Source: Rhodoblastus sp963748385 (lineage in GTDB: Bacteria; Pseudomonadota; Alphaproteobacteria; Rhizobiales; Beijerinckiaceae). From it: a stretch of 64,000 nt of DNA. The translations under genes and the position numbers were made by a program. This document shows positions 14,892-25,000 of this stretch, one piece after another. Position 1 is the stretch's first letter. Each line of letters starts with the position of its first letter. Location: contig CAVVIQ010000016.1 of assembly GCA_963748385.1 (NCBI GenBank), positions 62,001 through 126,000 on the forward strand. The letters run 5' to 3'. The notes beneath the pieces were generated by a model. It was not told the DNA's origin. It worked only from the letters and a program-made list of their open reading frames with translations, and did no database searches.

Positions 14892-15851
14892 TCAGGCGCC
14901 TTTTTGCCCCGCCAGCCAGCGCTCGGCCTCGAGCGCGGCCATGCAGCCGAGCCCCGCCGCCGTCACCGCCTGCCGGTATTTGTCGTCGGCGACGTCGCCC
15001 GCCGCGAACACGCCCCCGATATTGGTCGCGGTCGAATCCGGCGCGGTTTTGATGTAGCCGTTGCTCTTCAGCTCGATCTGGCCGGCGAAGAGTTCGGTCT
15101 GGGGCTTGTGGCCGATGGCGATGAAGACGCCGTCCACCGGAATCGTGTCCAGCGCGCCGGTCTTCACATTCTTGACCCGCACGCCCTCCACCGAGCGCGG
15201 GTTCTCGCTTCCGGTGATCTCATCGACCACGCTGTCCCAGCGGACCTCGACATTGTGCCGCGCGAACAGGCGCTCCTGGAGGATGCGCTCGGAGCGCAGA
15301 GAATCGCGGCGATGGATGAGCGTCACATGCGAAGCGATGTGGGAGAGGTAAAGCGCCTCCTCGACCGCCGAATTGCCGCCGCCGACCACCACGACCTTCT
15401 TGCCGCGGAAGAAGAATCCGTCGCAGGTGGCGCAGGCCGAGACGCCAAAGCCCTTGAACTTTTCCTCGCTCTCTTCGCCGAGCCATTGCGCCTTGGCGCC
15501 GGTGGCGACGATCAGCGTGTCGGCGGTAAAGACCTGCCCCGAATCGCCGGTCAGGCGGAACGGCCGCTGACCAAGCTCGGCCTTGACAATATGGTCGCTG
15601 ACCAGCTGCGCCCCGACATGTTCGGCCTGGGCGCGCATCTGCTCCATCAGCCACGGGCCCTGAATCGGCTCGGCGAATCCGGGATAATTCTCGACATCGG
15701 TGGTGATCATCAATTGCCCGCCGGCGTCGAAGCCCGAGATCAGGATCGGCTTGAGCATGGCGCGGGCGGCGTAGATGGCGGCGGTATAGCCTGCCGGCCC
15801 CGAGCCGACGACGATAACCTTGGCGTGAAGGGGCGACATTTCGTTCGACAT
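14892..15851 (-). CDS. trxB: Thioredoxin-disulfide reductase TrxB
   Basis: This cytoplasmic FAD enzyme transfers electrons from NADPH to thioredoxin. The 319-aa protein shows the FAD-binding VIVVGSGPAGYTAAIYAARA near the N-terminus, the redox-active CATC disulfide in GVSACATCDGFF (about residues 140-150), the NADPH-binding VVVVGGGNSAVEEALYLS and the C-terminal FAD motif GGVFAAGDVAD. The length is typical of low-molecular-weight bacterial TrxB. It stands as a single gene with intergenic DNA on both sides. Confidence 0.96.
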   Translation of the reverse strand: MSNEMSPLHAKVIVVGSGPAGYTAAIYAARAMLKPILISGFDAGGQLMITTDVENYPGFAEPIQGPWLMEQMRAQAEHVGAQLVSDHIVKAELGQRPFRLTGDSGQVFTADTLIVATGAKAQWLGEESEEKFKGFGVSACATCDGFFFRGKKVVVVGGGNSAVEEALYLSHIASHVTLIHRRDSLRSERILQERLFARHNVEVRWDSVVDEITGSENPRSVEGVRVKNVKTGALDTIPVDGVFIAIGHKPQTELFAGQIELKSNGYIKTAPDSTATNIGGVFAAGDVADDKYRQAVTAAGLGCMAALEAERWLAGQKGA

Positions 15852-16164
15852 GGGGTCTCCGGGACGGGCGCGATCAATCTGGGCAGGAAATAAGCGAAAG
15901 CCCGGCTTTCCTCAAGCGCCGCGCAAGCGAGAAGCGCGGGCGGCGGAAACGGGACGGCTCCGGCCAGCCTGCGCTCGTCGACGGGACGTGAACATCGCGG
16001 CCAAGCTCAACCGATCACGATGAGCCGCCTCAACTCAAAGGTCCAATGTTCAGTTCGGGATGAAAACGATCGAATCGGATCGAAACCCTCGGTTGGCGCG
16101 CCTGGCTCTCAGTCAGAATAGCCGGGCGCGCCGGTTGTTCAATGCTCGGTCAGAATGCGGCGGC
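15852..16164. other. Intergenic region with a large hairpin (16095-16132)
   Basis: No gene is recognised in these 313 bases. Positions 16095-16107 and 16120-16132 form a 13-bp inverted repeat with one G-T pair and a 12-base loop. It lies just beyond the 3' end of the small minus-strand gene and may act as its terminator, though no T-run follows. Confidence 0.5.
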
Positions 16165-16383
16165 TTACCTCGGGCACACTAACGTCCCGTCAGGCATGCG
16201 AACGGCGGGATGACCCGTGTGCCTTATGCACCAACGTTGATTTTGGCCGCCCCACACGCAACGGCCCCAATGATTCCGATGGCCATTCGGACCACAGCCG
16301 CCCAGTGCAAAGGCCGGCGAAACCGACGTGAGCGCCGTAACGGATATAACGACGCCGAGCAGCGTGGCCTTGAGCATTTTCAT
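16165..16383 (-). CDS. Small exported GCG_CRPN-type protein
   Basis: The 72-aa precursor has a signal peptide (MKMLKATLLGVVISV, cleavage expected after AFA) and a ~45-residue mature part with four Cys, beginning GGCGPNGHRNHWGRC. This glycine-cysteine-glycine prefix followed by His/Arg/Asn-rich sequence is the hallmark of a family of small secreted proteins widespread in Hyphomicrobiales, whose function is unknown. The ATG at 16383 has GGGAG six bases upstream. It is a single gene with an imperfect hairpin beyond its stop. Disulfide formation or metal binding by the Cys/His is possible but not shown. Confidence 0.8.
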   Translation of the reverse strand: MKMLKATLLGVVISVTALTSVSPAFALGGCGPNGHRNHWGRCVWGGQNQRWCIRHTGHPAVRMPDGTLVCPR

Positions 16384-16588
16384 GAAGATCTCCCATGTTT
16401 GGCGCGCAATATGAATCGCGACGCTGAAATATTTACGACGGATGATCGCGAAAAGATCGCCGCCGCAAATTAATGTAGCCGTTCGTGGCCCACATGGCGC
16501 GTCCAGCGGCGCCGCCGGCCGCGCGCATGATATCCCGCTCCGAGCCAGACGGACATGCTTTAGCGCCTGAACGCCCCATACCCGGCGC

Positions 16589-18070
16589 CTAGTCCACCCA
16601 GTCGAACGACCGCCGCACCGCCTTGCCCCAGGACGCGTAAAGCTTTTCCCGCATGCCTTCGTCCATTTTCGGCGACCACCTCCGGTCGGCGGCCCAGTTT
16701 TCCTCGATGTCTGCGGTCGAGCGCCAGAAACCGACGGCGAGGCCGGCGGCGTATGCCGCGCCGAGCGCCGTGGTCTCGATGATCTTCGGCCGCACCACCG
16801 GCGCGTTCAAGATATCGCTCTGGAACTGCATCAGCAGATCATTGACCACCATGCCGCCATCCACCCGCAGCTCCTTCATCGGGACGCCGGATTCCTTGAC
16901 CATCACATCGAGGACGTCGCGGGTCTGAAAAGCCGTGGCTTCGAGCGCGGCGCGGGCGATATGGCGCCTGTCGGCGAAACGGGTGAGGCCGGCGACGATC
17001 CCGCGCGCCCCCGCCCGCCAAAAAGGCGCGTAAAGGCCAGAGAAGGCCGGCACGAAATAGACGTCGCCGTTGTCGGGCGCGCTCGCAGCCAGCGCCTCGA
17101 TCTCGCTCGCCGCCTTGATGATCCCGAGATTGTCGCGCAGCCATTGCACAAGCGCGCCGGCGATCGCCACCGATCCTTCCAACGCGTAGACCGGCTTTTC
17201 GGCGCCGAGCTTGTAGCCCAGGGTCGTCAGTAGGCCGGATTGCGAGGAAAAGGGCTTTTCGCCGGAATTCATCAGCAGGAAACAGCCGGTGCCATAGGTG
17301 TTCTTGGCCTGCCCCGGCCGCAGGCAGGCCTGGCCGAGCAGCGCCGCATGCTGGTCGCCAAGCAGGCCGGCGAGCGGAACGCCGGCCAGAGGCCCGCCCG
17401 CCGCGCCGAAAATTTCGCTCGAAGAACGGATTTCCGGCAAAGCCGCGCGCGGCAGGTCAAAAGCCGCGAGCAAGGAATCGTCCCAGTCCAGCGTCGCCAG
17501 ATTCATCAATTGGGTGCGCGAGGCGTTGGTCACGTCGGTCACGTGGCGCCCTGTCAGGCGCCAGGCGAGCCAGCTGTCGATCGTGCCGAACAGAAGCTCG
17601 CCTTTTTCGGCGCGGCGGCGCGCCTCGGGCAGATGATCGAGCATCCAGCGCCATTTCAGCGCGGAAAAATAGGTCGCGAGCGGCAGGCCGGTTTTGGCGC
17701 GGAAACGGTCCGCCCCGCTCTTGCGCGCCATTTCCGCGACCAGATTTTCCGTGCGCGCATCCATCCACACGATGGCGTTGTGAATTGGACGCCCCGTGTC
17801 GCGTTCCCAAATCACCGCCGTTTCACGCTGATTGGTCACGCCAACCGCCGCAAGATCGGACGGGCGCAAATCGGCGCCTGTCAGCGCCTCGGAAATCACC
17901 TCGCAGGTCGCGCGGAAAATTTCCTCCGGGTCGTGCTCGGCCCATCCGGGTTGCGGGAAAATCTGACGATGCTCTTTCTGGGCGCTGGCGACCAAAAGGC
18001 CGGCGCGGTCGAAGACGATGAAGCGCGTGCTGGTCGTGCCCTGGTCGATCGCGCCGACATATTTCGTCAT
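16589..18070 (-). CDS. glpK: Glycerol kinase
   Basis: It phosphorylates glycerol with ATP to sn-glycerol 3-phosphate in the cytoplasm. The 493-aa FGGY-family protein has the ATPase motif YVGAIDQGTTSTRFIVFD at the N-terminus, NQRETAVIWERDTGRP and IVWMDARTE for glycerol binding, GLLGDQHAALLGQACLRPGQAKNTYGTGCF, and the second signature DGGMVVNDLLMQFQSDIL. The length is standard. GGAGGAAAA precedes the ATG at 18070, which overlaps the glpD stop by 4 bases, so GlpD and GlpK are coupled. No glycerol facilitator or glpR lies nearby. Confidence 0.96.
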   Translation of the reverse strand: MTKYVGAIDQGTTSTRFIVFDRAGLLVASAQKEHRQIFPQPGWAEHDPEEIFRATCEVISEALTGADLRPSDLAAVGVTNQRETAVIWERDTGRPIHNAIVWMDARTENLVAEMARKSGADRFRAKTGLPLATYFSALKWRWMLDHLPEARRRAEKGELLFGTIDSWLAWRLTGRHVTDVTNASRTQLMNLATLDWDDSLLAAFDLPRAALPEIRSSSEIFGAAGGPLAGVPLAGLLGDQHAALLGQACLRPGQAKNTYGTGCFLLMNSGEKPFSSQSGLLTTLGYKLGAEKPVYALEGSVAIAGALVQWLRDNLGIIKAASEIEALAASAPDNGDVYFVPAFSGLYAPFWRAGARGIVAGLTRFADRRHIARAALEATAFQTRDVLDVMVKESGVPMKELRVDGGMVVNDLLMQFQSDILNAPVVRPKIIETTALGAAYAAGLAVGFWRSTADIEENWAADRRWSPKMDEGMREKLYASWGKAVRRSFDWVD

Positions 18071-19593
18071 TTTTCCTCCCCCGCCAGAAAAGCTTCGAGC
18101 GCGGCGGCCTGAGCGGCGCTGGCGCGAAGGCCGAGCTTGCCGCGCCGCCACAAAATATCCTCCGCTGTGCGCGCCCATTCCCGCTTTGACAGATAATCGA
18201 CCTCCGCCTCGCTCAACCCCATGCCGAAATCCCGGCCAAGATCCTCTCGCCGCCGCGCCGCGCCAAGAAATTTTTGGGCGAGCGTTCCATAGGCGCGCGC
18301 GAGGCGCCGGGCTTCGGCCGTCGGAAGAAAAGCGTAGGACGCCGCGAGTTCCTGTTCGAAAGCGGCAAGATCGCCGGCGGAAAAATCGCCGCCGGGAAGT
18401 TTTTCCGACGCCGTCCAGGCGCCGCGGCGCCGGCCGAGACGGACGGCGGCGCGGTCCACGACCTGTTCGGCGACCTGGCGATAGGCGGTCAGCTTGCCGC
18501 CGAGGATCGTGATTAGAGGCCCGCCGTCGAGGCTCGTCTCGTCGAGTTCGTAATCGCGACTCGCTTTTGCCGCCTTTTTCGTCCCCTCATCCTTGAGCGG
18601 CCTGACGCCAGAAAACGACCAGACGACATCCGAAGGCGTCACGCCGCGCGCGAGAAAAACGCTCGCCGCCCGGCAAAGGTAATCGATCTCGTCAGCCGAA
18701 ATTTCCGCTTTTTCAGGCGCTTCCTTCTGATCGACATCGGTCGTGCCGATGAGTGTGAAATCGTCGTGAAAGGGAATGGCGAAGACGACGCGCCCGTCCC
18801 GGGCCTGAAACAGAAAGGCTGCGTCGCCATCGAACAGCTTTGTCGTCACGATATGGCTGCCACGCACCAGCCGCAGGCGCGGCGGGTTTTCCTGCCCGAT
18901 TGCGCCGCGCAAGACGCTTTCGGCCCAGGGCCCGGCGGCGTTGACCACTAGGCGCGCGGCGATTTCCCGCTCGGCCCCGGTGTTTCGGTCGCGGAAAGCC
19001 AGGCGCCACACGCCCTCCTCGACCTTCGCGCGCAAAACCTCGGCGCGGGTGAAAATGGCGGCGCCGCGGTCGGCGGCGTCGCGCGCGTTGACGACCACCA
19101 GCCGCGCGTCGTCCACGCGGCAGTCCCAGTAGGAAAAGGCCTTGCGCAGGCCGGGACGGAGCGCGGCGCCCTCCGGCGCCTTGCGCAGGTCGATCGCCGC
19201 CGCGCCGGGCAGTTTCTTTCGCGCGCCGAGATGATCGTAAAGAAACAGGCCAAGCCGCAGCATCCAGGCCGGCCGCGCGCCGGGCGCGACCGGCAGGATG
19301 AAACGCAGCGGCTGGACGAGATGAGGCGCGATCCGGAGCATGGTCTCGCGCTCCTCCAGCGCCTCGCGCACCATGCGGAATTCGAAAGTTTCCAGATAGC
19401 GCAAGCCGCCGTGGACGAGCTTGGTGGATTTCGACGAGGTTCCGCTTGCGAGATCGTCCTGTTCCGCGAGCGCGACGGAAAAGCCGCGTCCAGCCGCGTC
19501 GCGCGCGACGCCGCAGCCGTTGACGCCGCCGCCTATCACGAAAAGGTCGTAGATGCCCGTCGCGCCGCTCACGCCCTCCTCCGCCCGAATCAT
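18067..19593 (-). CDS. glpD: Aerobic glycerol-3-phosphate dehydrogenase GlpD
   Basis: This FAD-dependent, membrane-associated enzyme oxidises glycerol 3-phosphate to dihydroxyacetone phosphate and passes electrons to quinone. The 508-aa protein carries the dinucleotide-binding YDLFVIGGGVNGCGVARDAAGRG, the DDLASGTSSKSTKLVHGGLRYLE signature, the substrate-site segment FAIPFHDDFTLIGTTDVD and the LITILGGKLTAYR motif near residue 380, plus the C-terminal helical cap. The ATG at 19593 is chosen because the 90 open codons upstream show no family similarity. It is first in a glpD-glpK pair. Confidence 0.95.
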   Translation of the reverse strand: MIRAEEGVSGATGIYDLFVIGGGVNGCGVARDAAGRGFSVALAEQDDLASGTSSKSTKLVHGGLRYLETFEFRMVREALEERETMLRIAPHLVQPLRFILPVAPGARPAWMLRLGLFLYDHLGARKKLPGAAAIDLRKAPEGAALRPGLRKAFSYWDCRVDDARLVVVNARDAADRGAAIFTRAEVLRAKVEEGVWRLAFRDRNTGAEREIAARLVVNAAGPWAESVLRGAIGQENPPRLRLVRGSHIVTTKLFDGDAAFLFQARDGRVVFAIPFHDDFTLIGTTDVDQKEAPEKAEISADEIDYLCRAASVFLARGVTPSDVVWSFSGVRPLKDEGTKKAAKASRDYELDETSLDGGPLITILGGKLTAYRQVAEQVVDRAAVRLGRRRGAWTASEKLPGGDFSAGDLAAFEQELAASYAFLPTAEARRLARAYGTLAQKFLGAARRREDLGRDFGMGLSEAEVDYLSKREWARTAEDILWRRGKLGLRASAAQAAALEAFLAGEEK

Positions 19594-20042
19594 GCGTCGC
19601 CGATCATCGAACCGCCGCACGCCGCCGTCAAAGCAAAACCCCGCAAAGACCGAAGGCGCGTAATCGGCAAATCGCGACCGGCGCCCATCCCCCACTGGCG
19701 GCTCGAAGGCGTCGCCGACCCTTTCCAACAACGCGATCCGTGCGATCGGACGTTCGAAATTGCTCTCGCGCTCCAAGGGCCACGCCATGATCGGGAACGC
19801 ATCGGCGCGGTCGCGCGCCCAAAAGTTTCTTGCCCGGCCGCCCTTGCGTTGAGGAAAACGCAAGATCCGCGTCCGGGCCGGTGAATTTTACTGTGTTTTG
19901 CGAATCATTTTCCGCCCGCCAATCACATGGCTTCACCATCCAAATTCCTCAGGCCTTTCGCCTTGACAGCGCCGCGCCGCGTCAAATAGCATTATAAAAA
20001 CACGATATATGATCGTGAGTAAGTGTAGTCAGCGTTGGTTGT

Positions 20043-20062
20043 CGCCGGTCGACGGACCGGCG
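20043..20062 (+). other. Hairpin in the leader before the 36-codon ORF
   Basis: A perfect 8-bp inverted repeat CGCCGGTC/GACCGGCG with loop GACG lies between the palindrome at 20001-20017 and the ribosome site of the small ORF. It could be a leader structure or an RNA-binding site. Confidence 0.5.
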
Positions 20063-20079
20063 AGAGGGGGGAGTGGATC

Positions 20080-20190
20080 ATGACCGAAAGAAAAATCGGC
20101 GGATCAGGTGTTTGTTTGGGCGTCATTCAGCCCCGGCATGGCGATGTCGCGGACAGAATCCGACGCCGCGCCCCCCACCCGAAATATTGA
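20080..20190 (+). CDS. Small ORF (36 aa) in the leader of the SCP2/RND locus
   Basis: The ORF has an ATG at 20080 preceded by a strong purine-rich site (GAGAGGGGGGAG) and ends at a TGA at 20188-20190. The peptide starts MTERKIGGSGVCLG and ends with an Arg/Pro-rich tail; it has no recognisable family, signal peptide or membrane segment. The good ribosome site and its position 122 bases before the SCP2-like gene suggest either a leader peptide or a real small protein, but nothing in the sequence proves translation. Confidence 0.4.
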   Translation: MTERKIGGSGVCLGVIQPRHGDVADRIRRRAPHPKY

Positions 20191-20312
20191 ACTGACATCG
20201 ACGTCCGCGCGGACGCCGGAGCGGCTTCGAGCGGGCGCCGAGCCCGCTTCTCGCCGTTTGCGGCGCGGGCGAAAGATTGCGCGCGAGCATAGACGAAATG
20301 AGGGAGGGACTG

Positions 20313-20717
20313 ATGGCTGCGTTATTTTCTGACGACTGGATGGTTGATTTTGGCAATGCGTGGAATGACGAGGGGGATTTGGGGGACGCGTTGGCGAAGA
20401 TTGGATTTAATAGTGTGATTGGGTATGGGTTTGACAACGAGGATCAGCCGCGCGGGATGATCAAGGTTGAGAACGGCTATGTTGTGGAGGCCGGGTCTTA
20501 CAAGGGTCAGGCGATGAACTGGGATTTGCGTGCGAGCCCGGCGAACTGGGAGAAGTGGTGTTCGAGCGGGATCGGGATGATGGGGCTTGGGCTGGCCTAT
20601 ACGTCTGGCAAGATCAAGTTCAAGGTCGGCGACTATGGCGCGATGATCAAGAACCCTGCGATGGCCGGCCCCTTCATCAAGAGCTTCGATGTGATGGGCA
20701 AGGTGCCGCGCGGCTAA
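20313..20717 (+). CDS. SCP-2 sterol transfer-like protein
   Basis: The 134-aa cytoplasmic protein (no signal peptide or membrane segment) has the general SCP2 layout: an N-terminal helix MAALFSDDWMVDFGNAWN, a charged strand region with VENGYVVEAG and NWDLRASPANWEKW, then SGKIKFKVGDYGAMIKNPAMAGPFIKSF near the end, which corresponds to the lipid-pocket lid. SCP2 domains bind hydrophobic ligands such as lipids or acyl-CoA. GAGGGAGGG lies 4-5 bases before the ATG. The first ~60 codons prefer TTT, TTG, GAT, AAT and GTT, unlike the C-ending codons of neighbouring genes. It is the first main gene of the RND locus; a ligand-carrier role is inferred. Confidence 0.65.
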   Translation: MAALFSDDWMVDFGNAWNDEGDLGDALAKIGFNSVIGYGFDNEDQPRGMIKVENGYVVEAGSYKGQAMNWDLRASPANWEKWCSSGIGMMGLGLAYTSGKIKFKVGDYGAMIKNPAMAGPFIKSFDVMGKVPRG

Positions 20718-20785
20718 GGGCCTGAGCGGCTGCGGGCGGACCGCGGCCGTTTTGGCGCGCGTTGAATGTAAGGACGAGCGCGGCG

Positions 20786-22021
20786 ATGCTTTCCCTCCTG
20801 GTGAGAACCCTGCCCATACTGTTTGCCGCCATTCTCGGCGGCCTGATCGCGTCATGGGTGAGCGGGCGCGCGCCGCCCGAGGAGGGCGCGTCGGGCTATC
20901 CGCCGATGCCGGTGGTGACGGCTCCTCTGGTTGACGCGACGGCGATGGAGACGGCGTCGCGCTACAAGCTTGGCGGCGTGGTGGAGGCGCGCGAGGCTGT
21001 GCATCTGACGGCGCAGCAGCCGGGCCGGGTTTCGTTCATCGCGGGTCGGGAGGGCGACCGGGTGGCCGCCGGGACGATCGTGGTGGCGCTCGACGACGAC
21101 GCGCTGCAGCCGGAATACCGTTCGGCCTGGGCGTCTCTGGGCGGCGAGATGGCGGCGCAGCAGAACGCGCAGACCCAGCTTTACCAGAAGCTTTACGGGT
21201 TCCGCCAGCCGACGATGGGCGGGCCGGGCTATGACGCCTATGAGCGGGCGTTCACGCCTTTCTACAACATGTTCCAGAACTTCATGGGCAGCAATGTTCC
21301 GGCGGTGGGCTCGCCGCCGATGATGACCCAGGACCAGGCGGGCACTTCGCCTTCGGTGGTCAACAACGCGCGGGCTGATTACGAGCGCCAGCAGGCGGGG
21401 CTGGTGGCGGCGCAGTCGCGGATCGACTCGCTCGACCAGCGCCTGCGCGACCGGCGTTCGGTGGCGCCCTACGCCGCGGTGATCATGACGCGCCATGTGC
21501 GGGTGGGCGACGTGGTTCAGCCTGGCCAGCCTCTGGTCGATCTGGCCGATCCCGACCAGCTCGACCTGCGCATCGAGGCTCCGGCCGATCTGGCGCTGAA
21601 CCTGAAGGTTGGCGACAAGCTGCCGGTGAGCCTTGACCGCGGCAATGTGTGGGCGGTGGTGTCGCAGATTTTCCCTGGGGCCAACCAGGCGCAGCACACG
21701 GTGACGATCAAGGCGGCCCTGCCGCCGGGGGTGGCGGCGGCGCCGGGCATGTACGGCCTGGCGTGGATCGCGGAGCCGGGCGGCGGCGGGGAGCAGGCTG
21801 TGGCGCCCGGGATTCCGCGCAGCGCCATCATCTATCGCGGGTCTCTGCCCGCGGCTTTCGTCGTCGGCCCCGACGGGACGGCGGAGATGCGCATCCTTCG
21901 GCTGGGCGATTCGGCGGGCGACCGGGTTGCGGTTCTGTCTGGCCTGAGGATCGGAGAGCAGGTGGTCGCGCGCCCGGCTCCCGACATGAAGTCCGGCGAT
22001 CCCCTCACCATGCGGCGCTGA
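20786..22021 (+). CDS. RND efflux periplasmic adaptor (membrane fusion protein)
   Basis: The 411-aa protein starts at ATG 20786 (a TTG at 20762 is possible). It has one N-terminal membrane anchor (LSLLVRTLPILFAAILGGLIASW), a lipoyl-like first half YKLGGVVEAREAVHLTAQQPGRVSFIAGREGDRVAAGTIVVALDDDAL, a helical hairpin region containing an unusual Met/Phe/Pro-rich insert (~residues 130-200), a second lipoyl half VAPYAAVIMTRHVRVGDVVQPGQPLVDLAD and a C-terminal barrel. It should link the downstream RND permease to an outer-membrane channel, but no TolC-like gene is in the locus. Spacing to the permease gene is 20 bases. Confidence 0.85.
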   Translation: MLSLLVRTLPILFAAILGGLIASWVSGRAPPEEGASGYPPMPVVTAPLVDATAMETASRYKLGGVVEAREAVHLTAQQPGRVSFIAGREGDRVAAGTIVVALDDDALQPEYRSAWASLGGEMAAQQNAQTQLYQKLYGFRQPTMGGPGYDAYERAFTPFYNMFQNFMGSNVPAVGSPPMMTQDQAGTSPSVVNNARADYERQQAGLVAAQSRIDSLDQRLRDRRSVAPYAAVIMTRHVRVGDVVQPGQPLVDLADPDQLDLRIEAPADLALNLKVGDKLPVSLDRGNVWAVVSQIFPGANQAQHTVTIKAALPPGVAAAPGMYGLAWIAEPGGGGEQAVAPGIPRSAIIYRGSLPAAFVVGPDGTAEMRILRLGDSAGDRVAVLSGLRIGEQVVARPAPDMKSGDPLTMRR

Positions 22022-22041
22022 GGCGGAAAAGGCTTGAGTCA

Positions 22042-25000
22042 ATGACCGAAACCGCCGCGCATGAAGCAGCCCATCCGAACGGGGAGCGTCACCCGCATCA
22101 CAAGCTGGGCTTTGCCGGGCGGGTGGCGCGGGCTTTTGTCGAATCGCCGCTGACGCCGCTTCTGCTGATGGCCTTTTTCCTGATCGGCTTGCTCGGCATG
22201 GCGATCACGCCGCGCGAGGAAGACCCGCAGATCTCGGTGCCGATGGTGGACATTTTCGTCGCCTATCCGGGGGCGGCGGCGAGCGAGGTGGCCAATCTGG
22301 TGTCGGAGCCGCTGGAGCGGCTGATGTCCGAGCTTCCGGGGGTCAAGCATGTCTATTCGATGTCGCGCGACGGCCTGTCGATGGTCACGGTGCGCTTCGA
22401 GGTCGGCGAGAGGATGGAGCCTTCTCTCGTCAAGCTGTACAACAAGCTCTATTCGAACATGGACCTGATCCCCAAGGGCGTGATGCAGCCTTTGGTCAAG
22501 CCCAAGAGCATCGACGACGTGCCGGTGGTCACCGTCACGCTCAGTTCGTCGAAGCTTGATCTGGTTCAGCTGCGCAAGCTCGGGCTCGACGCGCTCCAGC
22601 GCTTCAAGGCGCTTCCCAACACCGGCCAGAGCTTTGTGACGGGCGGCAGCCGGGAGCAGGTGCGCATCGACGTGGACATGCCGCGCATGTCGTCGCACAA
22701 GGTGACGCTGAGCCAGATCGCGCAGGCGGTGGCGGCGGCCAACCAGCGCAATCCCGGCGGCTACGTCGTGGACGGGGGCAAGTGGTTCAACATCTATACC
22801 GGCGACTTCCTGGCCACGATCGCCGACGTGGAGAACCTCGTCATCGCGGTGGACGACAGCCGGCCGGTGTTCCTGCGCGACGTCGCCAAGGTGAGCCATG
22901 GCGAATCGGAGACCAAGAGCGTCGTGGACAACAATGTGCGCGACGCGGAGGGGGGCTTTGTGGCGGCGCCTGCGGTGACGGTGGCGGTGGCCAAGAAGTA
23001 CGGCTCCAACGGCATTGTCGTGGCCAATGAGCTGATCCGCGAACTGGAGGCGATGAAGGGCCGGCTGATACCGGATTCGGTGACGGTGACGGTGACGCGC
23101 GACTATGGCGAGACGGCGCAGGACAAGGTCACCCATCTGATCATGAAGCTGTTCATCGTCTCGGGGCTGGTGACGATCCTGGCGCTGCTGACGATGGGCA
23201 CGCGCCCGGCGCTGATCGTGATGGTCACCATTCCGGCGACTCTGCTGATGTCGATCTCGGTGGCCTATGTGCTGGGTTTCACCATCAACCGGGTGTCGAT
23301 GTTCGCCCTGGTCTTCGCCATCGGCATTCTGGTGGACGACGCGATCGTGGTGGTGGAGAACATCTACCGGCGCTGGCTGGAGTCGGGACGCACCAGCGAC
23401 CGGATCACGGTCGAGGCGGTGGACGAGGTCGGCAATCCGACCATTCTGGCGACCTTCACCGTGGTGGCGGCGCTGCTGCCGATGGGCTTCGTCAGCGACA
23501 TGATGGGCCCCTACATGCTGCCCATCCCGGTGCTGTCCTCGGCGGCGATGATCTTTTCGCTGTTTGCGGCCTTCGTCTTCGTGCCGTGGCTGGCGGCGCG
23601 GGTGAAGCCGAGCATGTCGGCGCTCAAGAGCGCCGCCGACCGCGAGCACCGCCAGGCGGCGGCGATCGGGCGCTGGTACGGTTCGGTGATCACGCCGATC
23701 ATGGACAACCCGGTGGTGGGCTACATTACTTTGTTCCTGATCTTCGCCGCCATGCTCGGCGCCGTCTCGATGTTCATGTTCAAGGCGGTGGCGTTCAAGA
23801 TGCTGCCCTATGACAACAAGTCCGAGATGCAGGTCGTGATCGACATGCCCGAGGGCACGGACCTGTTCGTGACCGCCAATCTCGCCCAGCAACTGGGGGC
23901 GGAGCTGCGCAAGATCCCCGAGGTCACCGCCTTCCAGACCTATGTCGGGACGTCGTCGCCGTTCAACTTCAACGGTCTGGTGCGCCATTACTTCCTGCGC
24001 CAGGAGCCCTGGCAGGGCGACATCGCGGTGCAATTGCTCGACAAGGAGAAGCGCAGCCGCTCCAGCCACGAGATCGCGCTTTACGTGCGCCGGATCCTGA
24101 CGCCGATCGCGGCCGCGTCCAGCGCGCGTCTGACGGTGGCCGAGGCGCCGCCCGGGCCGCCGGTGCTGGCGCCGATGGTGATCGAGCTTTACGGCCCGAC
24201 GCCCGAGGTCCGCCGCCAGGTGGCGCGCGACCTGATCGGCATCCTGCGCAAGACGCCGCATCTGGCCGACATCAACACCTTCATGGAGGCGCCGCACGAC
24301 AATATCGAGTTCGATGTCGACCGGCTGCGCGCGGCGATGTTCGGGGTGTCGGTGGAGGACATCAACCGCGAGGTCATCATGGCGACCGGCGGCTTCGAGG
24401 CCGGGCCGTTCCAGCGCATCCGCAATCTCGAACAGGCGACGATCGTCCTGCAGACGCCGATGGCGACGCGCGGCAATATCGGCAATCTTCTGGCGATGCC
24501 GGTGCGCAGCCGCGCCGGGGCGATGGTGCCGCTGGGCGAGCTGGGGCGCTTCGTCAAGCGCCCGGTCGATGCGGTGATCTACCACAAGGACCTGCGGGCG
24601 GTGGAATATGTCACCGCCGACGTGATCGGCAAGCTCGGCGCGCCGCTCTACGGCATGCTGGACGTCGAATCGGCGCTGAAGAAGTACACCACGCCCGACG
24701 GGGTCCATCTTTCCGGCAATTTCTTCAGCCGTCCGGACACCGTCAACCGCAGCGGCTTCAAATGGGACGGCGAATGGCAGGTCACCTATGTGACCTTCCG
24801 CGACATGGGCCTGGCCTTCGGCGCCGCCCTGGTGCTGATCTACATGCTGGTGGTCGCCGAGTTCCGCAGCTTCATGCTGCCGGCGGTGGTGATGACGCCG
24901 ATCCCGCTGACCATGATCGGCATCGTGCCCGGCCATTGGCTGCTGGGGGCGGATTTCACCGCGACCTCGATGATCGGCTTCATCGCGCTGGCCGGCATCA

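Larger units (their letters stand above)
19594..20312 (+). promoter_or_regulatory. Long leader region of the SCP2/RND locus: promoter candidate and CACGAT palindrome
   Basis: Apart from the 36-codon ORF at 20080-20190 no gene is seen in this 719-base gap. A TTGACA lies at 19963-19968, with TAGCAT 18 bases later and an AT-rich TATAAAAA stretch. Immediately downstream is a perfect inverted repeat CACGAT-ATATG-ATCGTG (20001-20017), typical of a dimeric repressor operator, lying where it could block a promoter. The site and promoter are predictions; no regulator gene is adjacent. Confidence 0.45.

Noticed and set aside
22039..24936. A 965-residue minus-strand open frame
   Set aside because: It is an antisense shadow of the RND permease with His/Arg-rich low-complexity translation and no recognisable domain.
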